DNA from: Terriglobia bacterium
Lineage (GTDB): Bacteria > Acidobacteriota > Terriglobia > JAIQFV01
Direction: 5' to 3'
Assembly: GCA_028716525.1 (NCBI GenBank)
Contig: JAQUPQ010000034.1
Location: forward strand, 1 to 43,931
Length of the DNA: 43,931 nt
Positions within the stretch are counted from its first letter, which is position 1. Every line of letters starts with the position of its first letter. The notes beneath the pieces were generated by a model, which did no database searches, was not told the origin of the DNA, and saw only the letters and a list, made by a program, of their open reading frames with translations. Shown piece by piece: positions 6,729 through 13,109 of this stretch. The translations under genes were made by a program, and so were the position numbers.

Positions 6729-6758
6729 ATTATAAGCAAATAGCGGATATTCTGTCAA
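6729..6758 (-). promoter_or_regulatory. Consensus sigma-70 promoter of the four-gene winged-helix operon
   Basis: On the minus strand TTGACA (6753-6758) and TATAAT (6729-6734) are both perfect hexamers with an 18-bp spacer. Transcription would start near 6721, about 50 nt before the first gene. The -35 region TTGACAGAATAT is shared with the SorC-type gene promoter. Confidence 0.82.
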
Positions 6759-7134
6759 GGTAGAAAATCATATTACAACCGAGTAAAAAAACAAGTGTCC
6801 AAGAATGGCTTATATATGAGGTTTTAGGACATTGGCATCAAATTTTTAATATATATCACTATGCTCAAAGACATCGCAAGGATATCCACAATTGCAGGCG
6901 TCCCTTGGCATGGATAAGTGCCGCTGTACGCTGCATCGGGAAACAGGCATCCAAAGCACGGTCCTGTTTCCTCTTTAACAAACACACACCTGATCCCTAT
7001 CAGCACTGACTCTTGTATATATGACCGTATTAATCTTTCCCTGAAATGCCGGTCACCGCGCCTTGGCGACGAGCCTAGACCCAATTGCCAATAGCGAAGA
7101 CCTCACCTTCTCTATTCCTGCAGGAAGATGTCCG
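6759..7134. other. Intergenic region with nothing recognised
   Basis: Between the operon promoter and the control region of the 461-residue gene there is no reading frame with a ribosome site, no RNA gene and no clear repeat that I can support. Confidence 0.5.
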
Positions 7135-7156
7135 CGCGCCGATAGGCGCGTATAAT
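7135..7156 (+). promoter_or_regulatory. Perfect -10 box with abutting palindrome
   Basis: A consensus -10 TATAAT (7151-7156) directly follows the inverted repeat CGCGCC-gata-GGCGCG (7135-7150). The palindrome occupies the spacer position and no good -35 is present. That suggests either an operator or an activator-dependent promoter for the gene at 7233. Confidence 0.5.
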
Positions 7157-7232
7157 GCTCGGCGTATGAAGATAGAAATGGGTGGGCTTCCCGTTTTTCC
7201 AAGTTGAGGGATCTGAATCGAGAGTTGTTTGA

Positions 7233-8618
7233 ATGAGCTTGGTACTTCCTCCCGACGTCGCTCGCATCTCAAGGCTGCGCTTTAACGCGCTGGCTGGTTA
7301 CAGCCGCAAGCCGAGTACCGAGTTATTTGCCGGTGAGATATCCTGGTATGAGCATAAGCGGGCACCCGTCCTTGGGGCACTGATTATCGTTTTCACGGAC
7401 GAAGATTTCGGTGGAATCATCATGGGTCGCGATGAAGGTCGTCGGATGAGATGTGTCGACGTGGTCGGATGGTACGATTCTCCTGAACAAGCGGAGATAG
7501 GGTTGATCGCGAGGCTCGAAAATTGGGCAAAGCGCCCGCTTGCAGATATGGAGCAAGGCGGCAGGCAATATCCATTTGTCGATATGTTTACACCGATAGT
7601 TCAACCCGCGAAAATGAGCACGGCCTTCGCGAGACTGCTCAATGCTGAAGGCTTCTCGTGCGGTCGAGGCATAATCGAAGCAATGATGCCCTATTTTGAA
7701 GATGTCGACAGCAATTTTGTCGAGCAATTCCAAAGCACCGGGTTCGATTCACGGATCTGGGAGCTGTATCTTTTTGCCCTTCTGACCGAAGGCGGGTATG
7801 TCTTTGACCGTCAATTTCAAGCTCCGGACTTCTTTTGCAACGGTATTTCACAGCAAATTTTCGTGGAAGCAGTAACAGTTAATCCTACGCGAAACGGCAA
7901 CATCATCACGGAACCACCGGTACCCGAAGACAAGCAGGAGCTTGTCGCCTATTTCAAGCAGTACATGCCTATCAAATGGGGCAGCGCACTGACCGGCAAG
8001 TTGCGTAAGGAGTATTGGGCATTGCCTCACGTTCAGGGAAAGCCCATCGTCTTTGCCATTCAAGATTTCCACGCTGACAGATCCATGACGTTCACGAATT
8101 CAACATTGAGCCCATATTTGTATGGCCTGGAGTTTGCTGCTTACTACGATGCGGATGGAAATCTTCAGGTGAGCGGGACGCCAATTCAAGAACATAGATG
8201 GGGAGATAAGTGCATTGAGTCCGGATTTTTCCGCCTGCCGAATTCTGAGATGATCAGTGGGGTCATTCAGAACCCAACCGCGACGATTTCAAAATTCAAT
8301 CGGATGGGGCATCTAGCCGGCTTTGGGAGCAAGGCAGTGCGCATGCTGAAGGCAGGCACGGCCTACGACCCCGATCCCAATGCGGCTCTTCCGAGGGAGT
8401 ACTTGCAAGATGTGAACAGCGAAGGATATCGAGAGACGTGGAGCGAGGGTCTAAATATATTTCACAACCCCAATGCCCGGTATCCCCTGGATAACTCCTT
8501 TTTCCCTCAGTGCATGAATCATCGGTTGATAAACAATCAGGTTGTGCATAACATCCCTGAATTCCATCCATTCACCGCGGAGACCTTCATTTTGAGTCCG
8601 AAGCGCACTGAAAATTAG
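7233..8618 (+). CDS. Uncharacterised 461-residue protein, possible nuclease-like core
   Basis: This long frame starts MSLVLPPDVARISRLRF and has no signal peptide or membrane segment, so a cytoplasmic protein is likely. I recall similar proteins annotated only as hypothetical. Conserved-looking stretches are APDFFCNGI, FVEAVTVNP, YMPIKWGSALTGKL, FAIQDFHA, EHRWGDK, TISKFNRMG and ETWSEGLNIFHNPNARYPLD. A Glu in a helix (IWELYLFALL, about 171-180), a PD pair (APDFF, about 192-196) and FVEAV (about 206-210) follow the order of a PD-(D/E)xK nuclease core. The expected Lys after the last Glu is missing (EAV), so catalysis is uncertain. It stands alone on the plus strand near the right end of the island. 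The start codon has only a weak ribosome site. Confidence 0.7.
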   Translation: MSLVLPPDVARISRLRFNALAGYSRKPSTELFAGEISWYEHKRAPVLGALIIVFTDEDFGGIIMGRDEGRRMRCVDVVGWYDSPEQAEIGLIARLENWAKRPLADMEQGGRQYPFVDMFTPIVQPAKMSTAFARLLNAEGFSCGRGIIEAMMPYFEDVDSNFVEQFQSTGFDSRIWELYLFALLTEGGYVFDRQFQAPDFFCNGISQQIFVEAVTVNPTRNGNIITEPPVPEDKQELVAYFKQYMPIKWGSALTGKLRKEYWALPHVQGKPIVFAIQDFHADRSMTFTNSTLSPYLYGLEFAAYYDADGNLQVSGTPIQEHRWGDKCIESGFFRLPNSEMISGVIQNPTATISKFNRMGHLAGFGSKAVRMLKAGTAYDPDPNAALPREYLQDVNSEGYRETWSEGLNIFHNPNARYPLDNSFFPQCMNHRLINNQVVHNIPEFHPFTAETFILSPKRTEN

Positions 8619-8829
8619 TGCTCGAGCCCGTGTCTTTCACCAAGACCTCAACTGCAAAGAGGATATCTACTACTTACCTCTGGCCGCGTGAGAAAATGAG
8701 CATGGCCTACAATCAGATTCTCCCTGTGATCTTCGATACGGTTCATTTGGCTGTAGTCGATTTTGTAGCTGTCGAACGCCACACGGTGCAATAAAATTCA
8801 ACAAATTTCCATAAGCATGCCACAACGGC
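8619..8829. other. Intergenic stretch before the right-end repeat
   Basis: Apart from the 18-bp repeat at 8751-8768, no gene, palindrome or promoter is recognisable here. Confidence 0.5.
8751..8768. repeat. 18-bp direct repeat near the right island end
   Basis: This is the second exact copy of CTGTAGTCGATTTTGTAG, in the same orientation as the copy at 586-603. Confidence 0.7.
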
Positions 8830-8926
8830 TTGCATCAGAAAGCCTTGTTTTTCGGCCATTTTCTGGTATTTTTGTCACCGCCTTCTAAGCAGGAGGTCGC
8901 GCGTTCGAGTCGCGCCAGGCGCGCCA
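8830..8926 (+). repeat. Island right-end repeat with tRNA-Arg 3' fragment (att-like, copy 1)
   Basis: About 49 bp starting TTGCATCAGAAAGCC lead directly into the 3' part of tRNA-Arg, from the anticodon loop to CCA (8880-8926, beginning GCCTTCTAAGCAGG). The T-arm still pairs (GCGCG/CGCGC). The same composite recurs at 10444-10539. A tRNA 3' fragment starting at the anticodon loop is the usual scar where an integrated element has duplicated its tRNA target. Confidence 0.75.
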
Positions 8927-9038
8927 AATTTGTGCCTTTTCCCCCATAGTTATCTTGATCGCCCGCATTTCTGGCGGGGTCGACCAGTTGCAGAGAAATT
9001 GAAGATGGAAGTTCGTAGCGTCCCGAAGAGAATCAATA

Positions 9039-9123
9039 TCGCCTGTAGCTCAGGTGGATAGAGTCCCCCACGGGGGACCTTCTAAGCAGGAGGTCGCGCG
9101 TTCGAGTCGCGCCTGGCGCACCA
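9039..9123 (+). pseudogene. tRNA-Arg(TCT) pseudogene with inserted palindrome
   Basis: This is an 85-nt relative of the tRNA at 463. It keeps the D-arm, CTTCTAA loop, T-arm (GCGCG-TTCGAGT-CGCGC) and CCA. The 5' anticodon-stem strand is replaced by GTCCCCCACGGGGGAC, exactly as in the repeats at 22-462. The acceptor has mismatches at positions 1/72 and 6/67, and the D-stem has lost a base. It should not fold as a working tRNA. Confidence 0.75.
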
Positions 9124-9187
9124 AATTTTTGAAGCCCTCGGAAGCTTTTTACGAATTCCCCGAAATTTCCATTTCATCAATTCCGTC

Positions 9188-9860
9188 GTTCTTGATATCC
9201 CTTCTGGATCAAGATTGGGTTCGGGTAGCGATGCCAAGTCCCCCGCGGGGGACGCAGGCAGCGGCTTTTAGCCTGTCTGCAAAAAGCCAGCTTCGTTATG
9301 GGGGTCAAGATGTCGTATTTGCCAATTGGGGTTGAGCGCTGGTGACGCCAACATCGGATTCTTCAAGATAAGATTCTTAGAACTCCCGCGAGATTAGATT
9401 GCCCTTTCAGGGCAAGTAATCAAACGGGCTTTTCAGACCCAGGGCGATGCCCTGGGCTATTGAAGCTTGCCCCTGCGGGACAATTGCTGGATCCGCTAAC
9501 GCAATATCGTCAATTTGGCCGTTGTTGATTTCCCTTCTGGATCAAGATTGGCTTTTGGTAGCGATGCCAAGTCCCCTGCGGGGGACGCAGGCAGCGGCTT
9601 TTAGCCTCCCTGCAAAAGGCCAGCTTCCTTATGCGGGTTAGGATGTCGCATTTGCCATTTGGGCGTGGGCGATGGTGGCGCTGACATCGAATTCTTCAAG
9701 ATACGATTCTTGGATGGCCCTTTCAGGGCAAGAAATCAAACAGGATCTTCATACCCAGGGCGCTGCCCTGGGCTATTGAAGCTTGCCCCTGCGGGGCAAT
9801 TGCTGGATTCGCCAACCCAATATCGTCAATTTGGTCGTTGTTGATATCCTTTCTGGATCA
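9188..9860. repeat. Tandem non-coding repeat of about 335 and 315 bp
   Basis: Units begin at about 9191, 9527 and 9841 with TTGATATCCCTTCTGGATCA or close variants. Each of the first two carries the palindrome GTCCCC(C/T)GCGGGGGAC, and the units also contain GCCCTTTCAGGGC, CCCAGGGCGCTGCCCTGGG and TTGCCCCTGCGGGGCAA type palindromes. The third unit is truncated. Frames through this stretch have no ribosome sites and change with the repeats, so I see no gene. Confidence 0.8.
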
Positions 9861-9879
9861 AGATTGAGTTCTGGCTGGG

Positions 9880-10440
9880 TGGCGCACACATGAGTTCTTA
9901 GCATGTGTGCGGATGCCGGAGTGAGCATTACATTTTCTGGTAGCCGGGATCCCGCAGAGCGGGATCCCGGACCACGAAAGGAAAATGAAATATTGGCGGG
10001 GTGGTGTCGTTGATTTTTCTTAGCTGCCGCAGTGCGGCACAAAAGGGTAGCCTAGCGTGTGGGCCCCGAATATGAGGAGCCCACACGCCAGGGCATAATC
10101 AGCCACAAACAATTCTTGTCTCTGGCCGCCCTGACAGGGCGGCCAGAGATTATTATTGTCATTGGGGGACGCATTTTGTCCTTGGGTTGCAGGACCTGAT
10201 AGAACTCGGCCCCTTAACCCAAGGCTACTACCTCTTGCCGCTCCGCGGCATGTGCGCGGACGGTTTGATGAGAGCAAATTGAATTCCAAGCGAAAGAGTT
10301 TGTGCTGTTTACTGCACACATCGAAAAAACCACGATGTGTGTGCGAACCCGCCATATCACGGTCTCCTTTCGGTAACCTGTAATATGAGGCAACGATCCC
10401 TTCTCGCTACCTTTTTCGGTAAGCTTTAATGTGAGTCAAT
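9880..10440. repeat. Cluster of REP-like palindromes
   Basis: Successive inverted repeats are visible: GCACACATG...CATGTGTGC near 9880-9910, GATCCCGC-agaGCGGGATC near 9948-9967, GCCGCAGTGCGGC near 10023-10036, GTGTGGGC...GCCCACAC near 10059-10087, and TCTGGCCGCC...GGCGGCCAGA near 10120-10147. There is no convincing coding frame. This resembles the palindrome-rich intergenic DNA seen upstream of the last two permease genes. Confidence 0.65.
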
Positions 10441-10443
10441 TCG

Positions 10444-10539
10444 TTGCATCAGAAAGCCTTGTTTTTCGGCCATTTTCTGGTATTTTGGTCACTGCCTTCT
10501 AAGCAGGGGTCGCCGGTTCGAGTTGGACCAGGCGCGCCA
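10444..10539 (+). repeat. Island right-end repeat with tRNA-Arg 3' fragment (att-like, copy 2)
   Basis: This is nearly identical to 8830-8926. The same leading segment ends in GGTCAC and then the tRNA-Arg 3' part (10492-10539). One base of the variable loop is lost and the T-stem is damaged (GCCGG/TGGAC), so this copy is the more decayed. Two such copies suggest two successive integrations at the tRNA. Confidence 0.72.
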
Positions 10540-10734
10540 AATCTACAGTTCATGTTTTTGGCAAACCCGAATGTTCAGGATCAAGACCATCAGCGCCATT
10601 CGCAATGCTCCTCTGACGCAGATTTAAGACCTTCGTGCTGTGCTCCGCTGAAGTTTCCTCTGTACGAGGCGTTTGCAACCGTATCAATCTGACAGAACCT
10701 CTTGGGGCATGATTCTTTCTTGTTTTTCATTCCA

Positions 10735-10759
10735 GGGACGATTCACTTCTATTCGTCCC
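10735..10759 (+). promoter_or_regulatory. Hairpin in the leader of the M13 peptidase gene
   Basis: GGGACGA (10735-10741) pairs with TCGTCCC (10753-10759). It lies just before the AAGGAG ribosome site of the gene starting at 10778. It could affect translation or be an operator; neither is proven. Confidence 0.4.
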
Positions 10760-10777
10760 GCCTAAGGAGCAACCATC

Positions 10778-12913
10778 ATGTTTGGACGTACCTTTCGAAT
10801 ATTTCTTTCTGTTTTCCTTCTGCTCGCGTGTGTGACGCTTTGGGCGCAGAAGTCAGACACCGCAAAAAAGAAATCCGCGCCTGCAAAGACTGCCACTGCG
10901 GCCAAAAAATCCACACCCACAGCGGCCAAGCCGAAGGCTGAACCCGTGGCTCAACCGAAATCATTCGATTTGAGCGCCATGGACAAAACCGCGAATCCCT
11001 GTGAGGATTTCTACGAGTACGCCTGTGGCAACTGGCGCAAGAACAATCCCATCCCTTCGGATCAATCCCGTTGGGGTCGCTTCAACGAATTGGCGGAATA
11101 CAATCGTCAAATCCTCCACCAGATCCTCGAAAAAGCCTCCGTCAAAGATCCCAAACGTTCGCCCATCATGCAGAAGATCGGTGATTTCTACGCTTCCTGC
11201 ATGGATGAAAAAGCGGTCGATGCAAAAGGCAGCGCTCCGTTGAAGCCCATCCTGAATCGCATTGCCGCCGTTTCCAATCGCGATCAACTGGTGGACACCC
11301 TGGCGTATTTGCATGCCCTGGGCGGAGCCGCCGTGTTCGGATTTGGAGCCCAGCCGGATCTGCACAACGCCAGCGTGATGATTGCCGGAATCAGCCAAGG
11401 CGGGCTGGGACTTCCGGATCGGGACTACTACATCAATCAGGATCCCAAATCCCAGGAAACCCGGCAGAAGTATGTCGAGCACATAGCCAAGACCTTCGAG
11501 TTGCTGGGCGACAACGCCGCAACGTCCAAGACCGAAGCCCAAGCGGTCCTCGCGATTGAAACCAAACTGGCTGAAGCCGCTTTTGAACGTGTCAAGATGC
11601 GAGATCCCAAGAACCGCGATCACAAGATGAATGTCTCGGAACTTGCCGCCCTGGCTCCGGGATTCAAGTTCGAGCGTTTCTTTGCTGCCACTGGCGCGCC
11701 CCAATTCACCGAAGTGAACGTGGTGCCGCCCGATTTCTTCCAAAAAGTAAACGGCGCTCTCGAATCTGTTTCGTTGTCCGACTGGAAGAATTATCTGCGC
11801 TGGCAGGCCGCGCGGGCCGCGTCGCCCATGCTTTCGGACAAGTTTGTGCATGAGAATTTTGATTTCTACGGGAAGTACCTGAACGGCCAAAAGGAAATCC
11901 AACCCCGCTGGAAACGGTGCGTTCAATCCACCGACCAGATGATGGGTGAAGCTCTCGGACAACCCTATGTCGCCGAAACCTTCGGCCCCCAGGGGAAACA
12001 ACGCATGCTGGTGATGGTGAATGCCTTGGAGAAGGCCTTGTCCACCGACATTAAGGATCTTCCCTGGATGACCCCGACCACCAAAGAGCAAGCGGAAGCC
12101 AAACTTCAAGCGGTCACCAACAAGATCGGATATCCGGAGAAGTGGCGCGACTACAAGTCTCTACGCATTGTCCGCGGAGATTTGCTGGGCGACGTGCAGC
12201 GGGCTCGCAGCTTTGAGGTGCATCGCAATTGGAACAAAATCGGCAAGCCGCTCGACAAGACGGAATGGGGTATGACGCCTCCCACCGTCAATGCCTATTA
12301 CAATCCCGCCGAGAATAACATCAACTTCCCGGCGGGGATTTTGCAGCCGCCGTTCTTTGACAAGCGCGTCGATGAGGCCGTCAATTTCGGCGGCATCGGC
12401 GTGGTCATCGGGCACGAGATCACTCACGGCTTCGATGATCAGGGCGCCAAGTTCGACCTGGCGGGAAATTTAAAGAACTGGTGGAGCGATGCCGACAAGA
12501 AGGAATTCGAAAAGCGCACCAGCTGCATCGCCGACGAATACAGCTCTTTTGTTTCGGTGGACGACCTGCACCTCAATGGGCGCCTGACACTGGGTGAAAA
12601 CACCGCCGACAACGGAGGAGTCCGCATCGCCTACATGGCGCTTCATAACCTCATGTCGCAGGATCCCAAGAACAAGGCCAATCAAGTCATTGAGGGATTT
12701 ACGCCGGAGCAGCGGTTCTTCCTGGGATTTGCGCAGGTGTGGTGCGAGAACCGCACGCCGGAAAGCGCCCGGGTGTTGGTGAAAACAGACCCGCATTCCC
12801 CCGGACGATTTCGGGTCATCGGCGTCGTTCAGAACGATCCGGATTTTGCAAAAGCATTCAGTTGCAAGACCGGTGACAAGATGGTCAGCGAGAACGCCTG
12901 CCGAGTGTGGTGA
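10778..12913 (+). CDS. Secreted M13-family (neprilysin/PepO-like) zinc metallopeptidase
   Basis: The protein has 711 residues. An N-terminal signal peptide (RTFRIFLSVFLLLACVTLWA, about 4-23) and a Lys/Ala-rich spacer (about 24-65) precede the M13 N-terminal domain, which opens with ANPCEDFYEYACGNW. The catalytic domain carries IGHEITHGFDDQG, with zinc ligands His546 and His550 and catalytic Glu547. It also has GENTADNGG, with the third ligand Glu607 and Asp611. The protein ends ENACRVW, the usual C-x-V-W terminus of the family. Such enzymes cut small peptides outside the cytoplasm; bacterial ones are often lipid-anchored or periplasmic. AAGGAG lies 8-9 nt upstream of the ATG. The gene is convergent with the permease array and probably not part of it. 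Confidence 0.95.
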   Translation: MFGRTFRIFLSVFLLLACVTLWAQKSDTAKKKSAPAKTATAAKKSTPTAAKPKAEPVAQPKSFDLSAMDKTANPCEDFYEYACGNWRKNNPIPSDQSRWGRFNELAEYNRQILHQILEKASVKDPKRSPIMQKIGDFYASCMDEKAVDAKGSAPLKPILNRIAAVSNRDQLVDTLAYLHALGGAAVFGFGAQPDLHNASVMIAGISQGGLGLPDRDYYINQDPKSQETRQKYVEHIAKTFELLGDNAATSKTEAQAVLAIETKLAEAAFERVKMRDPKNRDHKMNVSELAALAPGFKFERFFAATGAPQFTEVNVVPPDFFQKVNGALESVSLSDWKNYLRWQAARAASPMLSDKFVHENFDFYGKYLNGQKEIQPRWKRCVQSTDQMMGEALGQPYVAETFGPQGKQRMLVMVNALEKALSTDIKDLPWMTPTTKEQAEAKLQAVTNKIGYPEKWRDYKSLRIVRGDLLGDVQRARSFEVHRNWNKIGKPLDKTEWGMTPPTVNAYYNPAENNINFPAGILQPPFFDKRVDEAVNFGGIGVVIGHEITHGFDDQGAKFDLAGNLKNWWSDADKKEFEKRTSCIADEYSSFVSVDDLHLNGRLTLGENTADNGGVRIAYMALHNLMSQDPKNKANQVIEGFTPEQRFFLGFAQVWCENRTPESARVLVKTDPHSPGRFRVIGVVQNDPDFAKAFSCKTGDKMVSENACRVW

Positions 12914-13040
12914 CGAGAAAAGCAGTGACGAGTGGAAAAAGCAGTGGCTAGTGACAAGTGGCGAGAGATGGCTGCAAGCGCGCTTGCGTCTTCTCGTCAC
13001 TTATCACTTTTCACTCGTCACTGTTTACCCGTCGTCGTTC

Positions 13041-13065
13041 CCCGCCGAGAAGAACGCTCGGCGGG
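13041..13065. terminator. GC-rich hairpin between convergent genes
   Basis: CCCGCCGAG (13041-13049) pairs perfectly with CTCGGCGGG (13057-13065) across a 7-nt loop. It lies between the stop codons of the M13 peptidase (plus) and the last permease (minus). No T-run follows on either side, so termination is plausible but not certain. The flanks are filled with short GTGACGAGTGG / CCACTCGTCAC type repeats, also seen near 41268-41300 at the other end of the array. Confidence 0.5.
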
Positions 13066-13109
13066 CCTACCATGTTCGTCGGTCACTCATCACTCGCCAC
13101 TTGTCACTG

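Noticed and set aside
6824-7084. 86-codon minus-strand frame
   Set aside because: It has no ribosome site, no recognisable domain and low-complexity boundaries, so I do not support it as a gene.
9054-9844. Several 60-90 codon plus-strand frames
   Set aside because: They run through the tRNA pseudogene and the palindromic tandem repeats, have no ribosome sites and vary with the repeat.
10961-12109. 382-codon minus-strand frame
   Set aside because: It is the shadow of the M13 peptidase, whose motifs and start are clear on the plus strand.
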